Part shown: piece by piece, positions 1-8,642 of the stretch
How the letters are laid out: every line of letters starts with the position of its first letter
Position numbering within the stretch: position 1 is the stretch's first letter
Origin: Anaerobacillus arseniciselenatis
Lineage (GTDB): Bacteria > Bacillota > Bacilli > Bacillales > Anaerobacillaceae
Direction: 5' to 3'
Length of the DNA: 64,000 nt
Assembly (NCBI RefSeq): GCF_001865995.1
Contig: NZ_MLQQ01000001.1
Coordinates: forward strand, 248,001-312,000
Made by a program: the position numbers and the translations under genes
The notes under the pieces: generated by a model
What the model was told of the DNA's origin: nothing
The model's input: only the letters and a program-made list of their open reading frames with translations
Database searches by the model: none

Positions 1-19
1 AAATGGATGCAAGTTTTGG

Positions 20-892
20 TTAAATATATTTTTTTATTCCAAACAATGAGTTGAAGATATTCCCTAACTTTCGCTTTTGTTTATTTTCTTCATTAGATGC
101 TGCAACTTGGCGATAATTTTGAACGAACTCTTGAAATAATTCTTCTCTTTCTTCAACCTTTTTTTGCAAAAATAAGTTTTCCTCTTGTTCTCTTTGAACT
201 TGTTCTTTTAATTTTTTTAATTGCTTATAAGTTCGACTGTAATTATCTAGCACTTCTTGAGAATATGTTTGCACCACGCCTTCAGTAATGGCATTACCTT
301 TTGCAACTTCTTTTTTAATTTCACTTTTTAACTCTTCATTTACATCTTTGAATTCACTTTTAAAATCACTTTTAAACTCATTATGAGTGCAGTTATAATT
401 ATTTAGCGCTTCTTCGGAGTATGCTTTGACAATTCCTTCTGTTGTTGCATTCCCTTCATTGATCTCTTTTTTTACAGCTGTTTTCAGTTCTTCGTTCATT
501 TCTTTCGTTTCTTGTTTAAACTCATCTTTTAATTGCTCAAAAGAATCGGATATATTTTGAACAGCTTGGACCGTTTCATTTTGCAAGGCAACAATCTCAG
601 CATACTTTAAATCGTATTCACTAGCTACTTGTTCAGGAACTTCATTATTTGCTCCATTATCAGTGTCTAAAATGAACTTGATTAAATCATCACTCAAATT
701 TTTATCTTTCATTAGCTTTATTTTTTTGATAACTTTCAACTCTCCATCACGATAAATTCTCGAGCCCGACTTTGTTCTGTGAACTTCAAAAAAATCTACA
801 AACACCTTCTCCCATTTTTTTAAACTTCCCACTGGTATTTTTAACTGTCTTGAAACATCTTTTATCGTATACATTTTGTTTTCATCTACCAT
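20..892 (-). CDS. MerR-type HTH coiled-coil protein (RacA-like architecture)
   Basis: A 290-residue protein. Residues 7-75 form a MerR-like winged helix (MYTIKDVSRQL, then KKWEKVF and SRIYRDGEL), followed by about 190 residues of charged coiled coil. Residues 121-168 and 172-218 are a tandem duplication: both contain EELK, KKE, GNA-TEG-V, YS-E and L-NY in the same order. The last 20 residues are basic and could form an amphipathic helix (KLGNIFNSLFGIKKYI). The ATG at 892 was chosen because AGAGGTG lies 6 bases upstream; an in-frame GTG nine bases earlier is part of that binding site. The layout resembles RacA and plasmid-type MerR/DUF3967 proteins, which bind DNA through the HTH and bridge it elsewhere through the coil. 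The exact role is unknown. It is transcribed away from the tad operon terminator region and seems to stand alone. Confidence 0.8.
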   Translation of the reverse strand: MVDENKMYTIKDVSRQLKIPVGSLKKWEKVFVDFFEVHRTKSGSRIYRDGELKVIKKIKLMKDKNLSDDLIKFILDTDNGANNEVPEQVASEYDLKYAEIVALQNETVQAVQNISDSFEQLKDEFKQETKEMNEELKTAVKKEINEGNATTEGIVKAYSEEALNNYNCTHNEFKSDFKSEFKDVNEELKSEIKKEVAKGNAITEGVVQTYSQEVLDNYSRTYKQLKKLKEQVQREQEENLFLQKKVEEREELFQEFVQNYRQVAASNEENKQKRKLGNIFNSLFGIKKYI

Positions 893-1011
893 TACAAACA
901 CCTCTTTTTAAAATTATTAGAACGTCACCTTCGCTTAATATTCTTATTAAAGATTGATACCTCATTTTTCCTTCTATGTGACAAATGTTCTAAAAAGAAG
1001 TCGTTGTTCGG

Positions 1012-1039
1012 CAAAAAGCGCTACGAAAGTCGTAGCGCT
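1012..1039 (-). terminator. Intrinsic terminator of the tad operon
   Basis: A 9-bp perfect stem (AGCGCTACG/CGTAGCGCT) with a 5-base loop, followed on the minus strand by a T-run. It lies about 155 bp beyond tadC, the last tad gene. Confidence 0.8.
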
Positions 1040-1077
1040 AGTAACTTTTTCATTTTATAAAAGAGCCTATATTTCAA

Positions 1078-1190
1078 TGAATTTCATAATTCATTATTCA
1101 CGCCACTAAGATCAATATATAGTTGCGTCAAAACCATTCGCAAACTATATATTGCTTGATGTGGCTCATTTTTGGTAATTATGAAATTCA
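1078..1190 (-). repeat. Palindromic MITE-like element, copy 1
   Basis: Begins TGAATTTCATAATT and ends with its inverse AATTATGAAATTCA. An inner inverted repeat (CAATATATAGTTGCG / CGCAAACTATATATTG) makes the whole 113 bp one long imperfect hairpin. It abuts the 3' end of tadC. Seven further copies are in this window. Confidence 0.85.
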
Positions 1191-1195
1191 CTCAT

Positions 1196-2137
1196 TTAAA
1201 AGAAATTAATCATCAGTTGTAAAATGACCGGTCCTAATAAAATAATAAATAACGTCGGAAAAATAAAGAGCACCATTGGGATCATCATTTTAATCGGTGC
1301 TTTCATTGCCTTTTCCTTTGCTTGTTGGCGACGTTGTTCCCGAATTCGTTTCGTTTGCGCCCGTAATACTTTCGACATCGCAATCCCTAACTGATCCGCT
1401 TGAATTAAAGAGTTAATGACACTTTGGAACTGTTCGGATGGGACACGATCACGTAGTTCAGAAAAAGCGTCTCTTTTTGACATCCCTAATTTCATATCAT
1501 CTAACGTTCGTAAAAACTCATCAGAAAGTGGACTTTTCATTTGCTTTGAAACTTTGTTTAAGGCTGCATCTAAACCCATCCCTGCTTCAATCGTCACTCC
1601 TACCATATCAAAAAAATCTGGCATTTCTTTTTGAATCGCATCGACTCTTTGCTGTTTTTTCAACTTCAAATAATATTCTGGATAAAAGAGCCCGAATAAA
1701 CTAGCGATTATTCCAAAAATGAGTACACTACCTACGCTTTCTGCAGAAGGTAAAAACATAAAAACAAAAAGGAGGAAGAAGACGATACTTAACCCGATTT
1801 GTACTAATCTGAAGTCAACCGCTTGCAGGCGAAACGGACTCCCCGCATCTTTCAGCCTTTTCGTAATCATCGCCTCATTTTGCTCAGACATCTTCTTAAA
1901 CATATTTTCTCTTATCCTTATGAACATAGGCTGAAAAATCCGTACAAAAAATGAGCCTTTTTCAATCATTTTCCCTTTATTTTTTTGCTGGTATGTTGTC
2001 ACTTGAATTATGTCTGCCTCTAGTTCTCCAATCCTTCTTTGAATGGCATATTTTTCTTTATAGATCAAAGAAAGTATGCAATAGATTACTAATGTGATAA
2101 AGATAAAACTCGTTAATAAAAAGAAAACTTGTAACAT
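1196..2137 (-). CDS. tadC: Tad pilus inner-membrane platform protein TadC
   Basis: A 313-residue membrane protein of the type II secretion F family, the second of two platform proteins that couple the TadA/CpaF ATPase to assembly of Flp pilins. There is one N-terminal membrane segment (about 1-22), a hydrophobic pair around 109-155, the cytosolic T2SSF domain (about 170-280, with FFDMVGVTIEAGMGLDAAL) and a C-terminal hydrophobic segment (about 283-313). The ATG is preceded by GAGGTG, located inside the end of tadB; only 3 bases separate the genes, so translation is probably coupled. It is the last gene of the tad operon, followed by a MITE copy and an intrinsic terminator. Confidence 0.9.
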   Translation of the reverse strand: MLQVFFLLTSFIFITLVIYCILSLIYKEKYAIQRRIGELEADIIQVTTYQQKNKGKMIEKGSFFVRIFQPMFIRIRENMFKKMSEQNEAMITKRLKDAGSPFRLQAVDFRLVQIGLSIVFFLLFVFMFLPSAESVGSVLIFGIIASLFGLFYPEYYLKLKKQQRVDAIQKEMPDFFDMVGVTIEAGMGLDAALNKVSKQMKSPLSDEFLRTLDDMKLGMSKRDAFSELRDRVPSEQFQSVINSLIQADQLGIAMSKVLRAQTKRIREQRRQQAKEKAMKAPIKMMIPMVLFIFPTLFIILLGPVILQLMINFF

Positions 2138-2140
2138 TAT

Positions 2141-3109
2141 TTACACCTCAACATTAACAATCTTCTGGATCATGACCCAACCAATTGTAATTAACACGCC
2201 TCCGACAAATAGAAACGCTAATCCGAGTGGATGCGAAAACATCGGTTCAAAAAACTGAGGGTTCATAAAATTTAAAATGACCGCTAAAATTACTGGTAAT
2301 AATGTAATGACGATCGCTGAGAGCTTTCCTTGTGATGTTAAAGCTTTTAACTCTTCTTTAATTTTAACCCGTTCTTCGATCGTTTCTTTCATCGTCTCTA
2401 AAATATCTGCTAAATTTCCACCAGTCGTTCTTTGCACTAATAAAGCGGTAATCACCATCTCTAAATCAGCATTCGGAACGCGTTTTAATAAGTTCTCTAA
2501 CGCTTCTTCAACCGGCACACCGTAATTCATTTCTTTTAACGTTCTTTTAAATTCAGGGCCGATCGGATCAGGAATTTCTTTACCAATTACCTGCATCGCC
2601 TGCATAAAACTAAATCCCGCTTTTAATGATGTAGCCGTTGTACTTAACGTTTGCGGAAGTTGTGTTGCACAACGCTCTAACCTTAATCTTTTTTTTCGTT
2701 TTAAATATAAAGTCGGCAACATAAATCCACTAAAAGATGCAATAACTAATGCTGCACCCTCAAAACCGAGAATAAGAAAAAACATAAATGCAGGAATGAC
2801 CATGATTAGTCGCAACACAAAAAACTCCTCTGGCTTTAAAGGTAGGCCAGCTTCCTCAAGGTTTCTTTCCCATTTTTTTAAAAATGCTCTTCCTTGAAAT
2901 CTCTTCGCTAAAGATTCGATTAGACGTTTTTCAAAACGAATATTTTTAGTTTTCGATTGAACTTTCACAGTGATCTGTTCTTGTTCCCTCGGAATATATT
3001 TTTTTATTCGATCTTCGTATTTACTAGATTGCTTCTGATATGCGAGGCGAAAAATTAAAAAGAATAGGAATGTAAATAACATAAAAAGGATGATCAACAC
3101 ATTTATCAC
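2141..3109 (-). CDS. tadB: Tad pilus inner-membrane platform protein TadB
   Basis: A 322-residue T2SSF-family membrane protein, partner of TadC in the Flp pilus assembly platform. It has an N-terminal membrane anchor (about 3-20), a hydrophobic segment pair near 97-140, the T2SSF domain in the middle (ATSLKAGFSFMQAMQV, then RTTGGNLADILETM, typical of TadB) and two C-terminal membrane helices (about 262-318). Its start codon overlaps the cpaF stop codon by four bases, indicating translational coupling. Length and domain order match the family. Confidence 0.9.
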   Translation of the reverse strand: MINVLIILFMLFTFLFFLIFRLAYQKQSSKYEDRIKKYIPREQEQITVKVQSKTKNIRFEKRLIESLAKRFQGRAFLKKWERNLEEAGLPLKPEEFFVLRLIMVIPAFMFFLILGFEGAALVIASFSGFMLPTLYLKRKKRLRLERCATQLPQTLSTTATSLKAGFSFMQAMQVIGKEIPDPIGPEFKRTLKEMNYGVPVEEALENLLKRVPNADLEMVITALLVQRTTGGNLADILETMKETIEERVKIKEELKALTSQGKLSAIVITLLPVILAVILNFMNPQFFEPMFSHPLGLAFLFVGGVLITIGWVMIQKIVNVEV

Positions 3110-4458
3110 TCCTCACGAAACCATTCAGCTGGCACATCGATTCCGTATCGCTCTAGTTTCTCTGTACAACTCGGACGAATTCCTGTCGAAACAAATTTTC
3201 CTACAATTTTTCCATCTGGAGTAAGTCCTGTTTGTTTAAACACGAATAAATCTTGTAAAACGACCGTTTCACCTTCCATACCAATCACTTCTGAAATATG
3301 AGTGATCTTTCTACTTCCATCCTTTAAACGACTTTGCTGAACAATTAAATCGATAGCTCCAGAAATTTGTTCACGGATCGCACGTACAGGGAGGTCAACC
3401 CCCGCCATTAAAACCATCGTTTCGATACGAGCTAACATGTCACGTGGACTATTCGAATGTCCCGTCGCTAATGAACCATCATGACCTGTATTCATCGCTT
3501 GTAACATATCTAAAGCTTCCGCACTTCGAACCTCACCAATAACGACCCGGTCTGGGCGCATTCGTAATGAGTTTCGCACTAAATCACGAATCGTAATTTC
3601 ACCTTTTCCTTCAATATTAGGAGGCTTCGTTTCTAATGACACAACATGATCTTGGCTAAGCTGCAATTCTGCTGCATCCTCAATCGTGATGATCCTCTCA
3701 TCAAATGGGATAAACGCTGATAATATATTTAATAACGTTGTTTTCCCTGAACCTGTTCCACCACTAATAAAAATGTTTAAGCGTGCTTTGACAGATCCTT
3801 CTAAAAATTTTGCCATTTCTTCGCCTAACGTACCAAATCCAATTAAATTTCTAATCTCCAAACGATTGGTCGGAAACTTACGAATCGTAATTGAAGGTCC
3901 ATTTAATGCTAACGGGGGAATAATTGCATTTACACGTGAACCATCCGGTAAGCGCGCATCGACCATCGGAGAACTTTCATCAATTCTCCTCCCTAAAGGA
4001 GCAACGATTTTTTCAATCACTTGTAAAACGTGCTCATTACTCCGGAAGTAGGAATTTGTCATAACTAATTGACCTTTCTTTTCTACATAAACTTGGTTTG
4101 GACCATTTACCATGATTTCCGAAACATCTGGATCATTTAAAAGTGGAGTAATCGGTCCATAACCGATCAATTCATTTGTAACACTATTGATGATTTCTTG
4201 TTTCGCTTCAAACGTTAACCGCTCTCCTTCTTTTTCAAAAAAAGAGATTGCTACGTTTTGAATAAGTTGCTTCGTTTCATCCTCAGTTAACTCATCATTT
4301 TGTTTTTGAATTTCGTCGACTAGACTTTTTTGAAGCTTCACCTTAAAGCTTGGCTCTTGCACCTTTTTTTCTTCCGTATTTTTAGGAGGCGCTTGTATTT
4401 GCGAGGTTGACGTAGTAGACACCTGCTGGTTTTCACTTAGCCGCTTAAGAAGTGACAT
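3106..4458 (-). CDS. cpaF: Tad pilus assembly ATPase CpaF/TadA
   Basis: A 450-residue secretion ATPase of the PulE/VirB11 superfamily that powers Flp pilin polymerisation at the inner face of the membrane. After a low-complexity N-terminus (about 1-50) come the N-terminal domain, Walker A GGTGSGKTT at 233-241, the Asp-box region (TIEDAAELQL), the Walker B-like RVVIGEVR at 304-311, and the His-box TGHDGSLATGHSN shortly after. All catalytic elements are present. AAGGGGGAAGG precedes the ATG. The gene overlaps cpaE upstream by 14 bases and tadB downstream by four. Confidence 0.95.
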   Translation of the reverse strand: MSLLKRLSENQQVSTTSTSQIQAPPKNTEEKKVQEPSFKVKLQKSLVDEIQKQNDELTEDETKQLIQNVAISFFEKEGERLTFEAKQEIINSVTNELIGYGPITPLLNDPDVSEIMVNGPNQVYVEKKGQLVMTNSYFRSNEHVLQVIEKIVAPLGRRIDESSPMVDARLPDGSRVNAIIPPLALNGPSITIRKFPTNRLEIRNLIGFGTLGEEMAKFLEGSVKARLNIFISGGTGSGKTTLLNILSAFIPFDERIITIEDAAELQLSQDHVVSLETKPPNIEGKGEITIRDLVRNSLRMRPDRVVIGEVRSAEALDMLQAMNTGHDGSLATGHSNSPRDMLARIETMVLMAGVDLPVRAIREQISGAIDLIVQQSRLKDGSRKITHISEVIGMEGETVVLQDLFVFKQTGLTPDGKIVGKFVSTGIRPSCTEKLERYGIDVPAEWFREE

Positions 4459-5632
4459 TTACCTTCCCCCTTTTTCGGAAAAACATTCGAAAAACACTTC
4501 TTTTCTTTGTGTTATTTTCCGGTCCATTAACCATTTCATCTGCTAATGAAACAATACCTTTTGACACCGCTATTTTAGGATGTGAGTATACAAAAGGCGT
4601 TCCTTTATTAAACGACTGCACAACAGTTTTATAATCACTAGGAATTTTTGCATCTACCTTCGTTGCTAAAATTTTCTCGACGGTGTCTACTTTCATTCCT
4701 TCCATTTCCGTATCGCGATTTAGGATGATTTTTATCTTATCCTTTATCCCTAATAACTGTAACGTTTCAATGGCTAACTTCCCATTTTTTAGCGTTGGTA
4801 AATCCATTGATGTAATTAAAAAAATCTCATCTGAATGTTCCAATGATACTAGCACAGTTTCTACTAATGATGGTGGTGTATCGATAATGACGAAATCATA
4901 ATGTTTTTTTAACTGCTCAATCACCGCCGTTACATGTATTCCTGAAATTAGCTCCGCAAACTCCGGAAGTAAGGGAGCAGCTAACACATCAACGCCAGAG
5001 GAGTGACTCGTAATAAAGGATTGAACATTTTCACCGTCTTGTTCGTAACATTCTTTGACCCACTCATAAATCGTTTTTTTCGGTTGAACGTCAAAAAGGA
5101 TGGCAACATCACCAAACTGTAAATCTAAATCAAGTACAACGACTTTTTTATTAAGCTTCGATAAGGCTACCGCTAAATTAACGGAGACGGTTGTCTTCCC
5201 TACGCCGCCTTTTGTACTGCAAACCGTAATTACGCTTCCTTGTTTATTTTCAACAGGATTTGTATGAGTCGATAGTTTTTCTTCTATTAACCTTTCGGCT
5301 TCAGAAACGGCTTTGGCAACTTCTTTTTCAACAACCGGTAATGAGACAATATCAATCGCCCCAGAGTACATTGCTTTTTTGTAATCCACCTCGGAAACTA
5401 ATAAAACAATTGATACTACCGGATATTTTAAGCTAATCTCACGACTAAGTTCATATACACTGTACGTTTCACTTTCATGTAAAAAAAGCACAATGCCACT
5501 TGGATCATTAATACTCTGCTCTAACTGATCAATTTCAGAATACCAAGTAATCATTTTCCCCTTCGCGCCTAAACTTTGTCTTAATTCAATCGGGGAACTC
5601 TTTTCTGAAAAACCAATCCATTGTATCTTCAT
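4445..5632 (-). CDS. cpaE: CpaE/TadZ-like MinD-family ATPase with receiver-like N-terminus
   Basis: A 395-residue localisation ATPase of the Tad system. Residues about 1-110 resemble a degenerate response-regulator receiver, without an obvious phospho-acceptor site. The remainder is a MinD/ParA-type domain with deviant Walker A KGGVGKTT (141-148) and the DLDLQFGD segment that follows. TadZ/CpaE proteins are known to mark the pilus assembly site at the pole. The gene starts inside the cpaB stop (ATGA overlap) and overlaps cpaF by 14 bases. The C-terminus is strongly basic (KKRSVFRMFFRKRGK), which could contact membrane. Confidence 0.9.
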   Translation of the reverse strand: MKIQWIGFSEKSSPIELRQSLGAKGKMITWYSEIDQLEQSINDPSGIVLFLHESETYSVYELSREISLKYPVVSIVLLVSEVDYKKAMYSGAIDIVSLPVVEKEVAKAVSEAERLIEEKLSTHTNPVENKQGSVITVCSTKGGVGKTTVSVNLAVALSKLNKKVVVLDLDLQFGDVAILFDVQPKKTIYEWVKECYEQDGENVQSFITSHSSGVDVLAAPLLPEFAELISGIHVTAVIEQLKKHYDFVIIDTPPSLVETVLVSLEHSDEIFLITSMDLPTLKNGKLAIETLQLLGIKDKIKIILNRDTEMEGMKVDTVEKILATKVDAKIPSDYKTVVQSFNKGTPFVYSHPKIAVSKGIVSLADEMVNGPENNTKKRSVFRMFFRKRGKVNVTS

Positions 5633-6246
5633 TCGGAGTTCACCTCTTCCACAACTGTTTCATCACCTACATCTTGACTAGCATTTATCTCTTGCCCAAT
5701 GCTTAAAGTTGAACTTTGAACGGTTGAAGCATCCTCTTCTCCACGAAGCATTAGAGTAATTGTTCCGTGTTCAACCGCATGTGCTAGAGTGGCACCTTCA
5801 TTAGGTACAACCTCTAGTGTCACGGTTTTAAATCGTTGTAGTTCATATTGCTCTTCAAAAAAACCAGGACCACTAATCGCTAACACTTTAATGTTTTGTA
5901 ACAATAATTCACTCGTTGAAGCCTTTTCTTGAGACGTCGGTAAAACAGAAATAACGTCAACATAATCTCCAGGTTGGATAAAACCTGTTACCCCTTGCAC
6001 TTCACTTATTTCGATTGAAATCGCACGTTTTCCATCGCTAATCTCAAAGTTTTTTTTCAGATCGAGAGAAAGATCGGTTTCCTCATTAATAATGCCATCC
6101 TCTGATTGTATTTCTTCAAAGTCCTCTATTTGATATTCCGTTTCATCCCCCGTTTGCGTGTGATCGTTATTTGAGAAAAGAAGCAAATATAATAAACTCG
6201 AAGAAATCAGACCAAAAACAATAGCTAACATCCATATTTTTTTCAT
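5629..6246 (-). CDS. cpaB: CpaB/RcpC-like pilus assembly protein with SAF domain
   Basis: A 205-residue protein with an N-terminal membrane anchor (about 4-25), an acidic linker and a SAF/CpaB domain at about 75-185 (RAISIEISEVQGVTGFIQPG, then DYVDVISVLP). CpaB proteins in Tad systems are periplasmic or wall-side factors; in a Gram-positive cell with no outer membrane the protein would sit on the outer face of the membrane. It begins 14 bases after tadG and overlaps cpaE by four bases. Confidence 0.85.
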   Translation of the reverse strand: MKKIWMLAIVFGLISSSLLYLLLFSNNDHTQTGDETEYQIEDFEEIQSEDGIINEETDLSLDLKKNFEISDGKRAISIEISEVQGVTGFIQPGDYVDVISVLPTSQEKASTSELLLQNIKVLAISGPGFFEEQYELQRFKTVTLEVVPNEGATLAHAVEHGTITLMLRGEEDASTVQSSTLSIGQEINASQDVGDETVVEEVNSE

Positions 6247-6260
6247 AATCTTCCTTCCTT

Positions 6261-7163
6261 CTATTGCACGATTTTAAAGCTATATGTTCCAAAATTTTCA
6301 GCTGTCGGGTCCATACTTCCTGCAAACGTATTTTCAATAAACCGACCGACAACGACATCGTTTCCATCCATACCTTCAATAAAAAACGATGCAAAGCCAA
6401 TTACTTTTACTTCTCTAATTTGATTTCGTTCGGTTTTGACAGGTTCAAAAACGGGTACCATAACTATCCGTGGGCAAACACTCGGATGATTAGTGTAAGT
6501 AGCATCTTTCATCGGGCATCTCTTGATCCGGTCCTCAATTGCTCGTTGTGTAGGTCCAACGATATTACCTGTTTGTGTCCCTAACTTTTCACCAACAAAT
6601 ACTTCATGCTTGTATCCTTCTTTTAAATCAGCTTCAAAGTTACTTGCTCCTGTTCCTGTAAGAGCCAAAGCACCGAAATTCCCAATGGTCGAATCGCCAA
6701 CTTTTAAATAGGCTGTGTCACCGAATGACAAGTCTGTATCGTTTTTCACCCCTAAAGGAACGGTTCCAATTGCTGAAGTGAGTGTTTGTAGTTGTACGGT
6801 TCCGTTCGCTTTCACATCTACGTTTTCATATCCAAAAAATCCACCGTAAAAAAGTGGTACGGTTTTTATTACGCTAACGTTAATCATTGTATGCTTGTTT
6901 GAAAAAGTGATATTGACATCCGACGTGCGAACATTATTTTTTTCAAGAGTTGAATATGCTTCTTTGATAGCTCTCTGATAATTCGTTGGTAACTCTTGAG
7001 CTCCCGCAAGAGCTGCAGCGTCAACCGCTTTCTGTAACGTACTCTTTTTTAAATAAAGATGACCTCCGTCGATGACGACCGCTGTTATCCCAATAAAAAC
7101 AACCATCATAAAAGCCACTAATAAAGTTACAGCGCCTTTTTCTTCTTTATATAATCGAATCAT
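6261..7163 (-). CDS. tadG: TadG-like pseudopilin/surface protein
   Basis: A 300-residue protein starting with a basic stretch and the EEKGAVTLLVAFMMVVFIG segment, a TadE/G-type N-terminal pilin-like membrane helix (about 10-33), followed by the DAAALAGAQEL signature of the putative Flp pilus assembly TadG family and a large extracellular part. It lacks the von Willebrand A domain found in long TadG proteins, so it is the short form. The start codon directly abuts the tadE stop. Confidence 0.85.
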   Translation of the reverse strand: MIRLYKEEKGAVTLLVAFMMVVFIGITAVVIDGGHLYLKKSTLQKAVDAAALAGAQELPTNYQRAIKEAYSTLEKNNVRTSDVNITFSNKHTMINVSVIKTVPLFYGGFFGYENVDVKANGTVQLQTLTSAIGTVPLGVKNDTDLSFGDTAYLKVGDSTIGNFGALALTGTGASNFEADLKEGYKHEVFVGEKLGTQTGNIVGPTQRAIEDRIKRCPMKDATYTNHPSVCPRIVMVPVFEPVKTERNQIREVKVIGFASFFIEGMDGNDVVVGRFIENTFAGSMDPTAENFGTYSFKIVQ

Positions 7164-7547
7164 TTACTCCACCCTCATTACTGTTGTACTCGTAAGCGTT
7201 AAAGGATTTGGTAAAATTCTTGCCATTATCGGTGTTAACATTTCAATCTCATAATTTAAGGTGACGGTAGAATAGCTACCTCGTTTTCGAGCAGATTCAT
7301 CTGGCGATACATTGATGACCATTTTATTGTGATCGAGTTGAGATGATGTATGAAAAGCTGTTTCCTTCATTTGCTCATTAGTACCACCGACACTAATTAC
7401 CCTTGCCGCCTCTCTCCCTGAATGCTCTAAAGAAAGATACGAGTGTAATATTCTGCCAAAATCAACCATCCCAAATAAAAGGAGCATTAATATCACGAGG
7501 CTAACTGCTAATTCTACTGTTGCTTGTCCTTTTTCAGACTTGATCAA
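7164..7547 (-). CDS. tadE: TadE-like pseudopilin
   Basis: A 127-residue protein with the TadE signature near the N-terminus: EKGQATVELAVSLVILM, where cleavage after the Gly would leave Glu at position +5 as in prepilins, then GMVDFGRILH and the conserved GREAARVISVGG stretch. It is a minor pilin of the Tad system, predicted to be matured by the adjacent peptidase. It overlaps the peptidase gene by four bases (ATGA) and abuts tadG. Confidence 0.9.
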   Translation of the reverse strand: MIKSEKGQATVELAVSLVILMLLLFGMVDFGRILHSYLSLEHSGREAARVISVGGTNEQMKETAFHTSSQLDHNKMVINVSPDESARKRGSYSTVTLNYEIEMLTPIMARILPNPLTLTSTTVMRVE

Positions 7548-8056
7548 ATCATCCCACCCCTAACGAGCGTGAAAACAGTTCCCATACAAATCGCCACGCC
7601 ATATGGAATCGAATGCGATAAATCTTTTTTATCTAACTGATTCAAGTAAGTCGGATTGCTTTTCGCTATAGCTATTACATTCATCATGTTTTTAAAACGA
7701 GCAAAAAACTGTTTGCGTTTCAACAAAACAATTGTCGCAAATAGCGCTCCAGCTATACATGTATATAAAAAGGCTTGGAAAACAAATAATGAGCCTTGTA
7801 GGGCTCCTACAGCACCCAATAATTTAACGTCTCCAGCACCCATGCCGCCAAGTGCGTATGGAATAAACAGTAAAGCTATACCTAATAATAAGCCAAGACT
7901 ACTAAATATGAAGCCGTTTAAACCGCTATTTAACGTATGAAATATAAGCCCAAACAGTATTGTTGGGAATGTGACAATATTTAATATACGTCGTTCTCTT
8001 ATGTCGGTAATTACTGATATAATTAAAATAAACATTAATATGACCGAAAGTATCAT
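7544..8056 (-). CDS. tadV: Prepilin peptidase TadV/CpaA (A24 family)
   Basis: A 170-residue polytopic aspartyl peptidase that cleaves the Flp, TadE and probably TadG leader sequences. Both catalytic aspartates can be seen: the first in ITDIRERRILN near residue 18 and the second in GGMGAGDVKLLGA near residue 76. Five to six membrane segments fill the rest. There is no N-methylase domain, as expected for the short Tad-type enzyme. A clear AAAGGAGTG lies before the ATG. An intrinsic terminator separates it from flp upstream. Confidence 0.92.
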   Translation of the reverse strand: MILSVILMFILIISVITDIRERRILNIVTFPTILFGLIFHTLNSGLNGFIFSSLGLLLGIALLFIPYALGGMGAGDVKLLGAVGALQGSLFVFQAFLYTCIAGALFATIVLLKRKQFFARFKNMMNVIAIAKSNPTYLNQLDKKDLSHSIPYGVAICMGTVFTLVRGGMI

Positions 8057-8106
8057 TCGTCACACTCCTTTAACTGTTCTTATATAAATGAAGTTTTTCA
8101 ATGTAT

Positions 8107-8151
8107 AAAAAAAGCCCTACTTTTCTGTATCAAATTGTACAAAAGCAGGGC
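8107..8151 (-). terminator. Intrinsic terminator between flp and the rest of the tad operon
   Basis: An inverted repeat (GCCCTGCTTTTG / CAGAAAAGTAGGGC on the minus strand) with an AT-rich loop, then seven Ts. It lies 42 bp after the flp stop and about 50 bp before tadV, so most transcripts from the flp promoter should end here. Confidence 0.85.
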
Positions 8152-8192
8152 GATGGGGCTATTTAAACTATATTGATATAGTTTTATAAGTA

Positions 8193-8387
8193 TTAATTGT
8201 TTGGGTTATTTCCAGCGTTATTGTTTGTGATCCCAGAAATAATTTCTTGGAATTTCTCTTCAATCGCTCCACCCATTGTAAATAAAGCAGCAATTACTGC
8301 AAGTGCGATAAGTCCTAAGATTAAACCATACTCAGTCATGCCCTGACCTTTTTCTTCTTTAAATAGATTGATTAATTTTGTGAACAT
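8193..8387 (-). CDS. flp: Flp/Fap pilin, major subunit
   Basis: A 64-residue prepilin. A short basic leader ends at EEKG, then QGMTEYGLILGLIALAVIAA: cleavage after the Gly puts Glu at +5 and Tyr at +6, the Flp motif. The hydrophobic helix is followed by a short polar tail rich in Asn. AGGAGG lies nine bases before the ATG. It is the first gene of the tad locus, directly downstream of a c-di-GMP-I riboswitch, and has its own terminator, consistent with a subunit needed in great excess over the assembly machinery. Confidence 0.95.
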   Translation of the reverse strand: MFTKLINLFKEEKGQGMTEYGLILGLIALAVIAALFTMGGAIEEKFQEIISGITNNNAGNNPNN

Positions 8388-8463
8388 TGATGTTCCTCCT
8401 AAAATTTTGATAAGTTTTTTGAAGACAACTTATTCCGAGGCTAGCATGAACTGTGCTAAACTA

Positions 8464-8546
8464 ACGGCAACTGGCTAGCATACTTGTTTTTACAAGCTTA
8501 GCTCCTATAGCTTTGCGTCACTAAGTTTCCTTAGTTTTGCTTTGAT
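8464..8546 (-). promoter_or_regulatory. Cyclic-di-GMP-I (GEMM-I) riboswitch upstream of flp
   Basis: Read on the minus strand: a CTAAG-GAAA-CTTAG hairpin (P1b with its GAAA tetraloop), then GACGCAAAGC, AGGAGCTAAG, a variable hairpin (CTTGT/ACAAG), and ATGCTAGCCAGTTGCC. This order of tetraloop hairpin, GACGCAAAGC core, CTAAG and the closing GCTAGCC-GTTGCC is the c-di-GMP-I aptamer pattern. It lies about 80 bases upstream of the flp start. The expression platform is not obvious; an AT-rich 7-bp hairpin (ATAAGTT/AACTTAT) sits between the aptamer and the flp ribosome binding site. Confidence 0.9.
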
Positions 8547-8642
8547 CGTTGCTTACAAATTTAATATATCAGGAAAGTATTATTTCTCAAAATGTAAATT
8601 TAGGTTAGTGTGGAATAATTTATAGAAAATGAGGTCGAAAAC

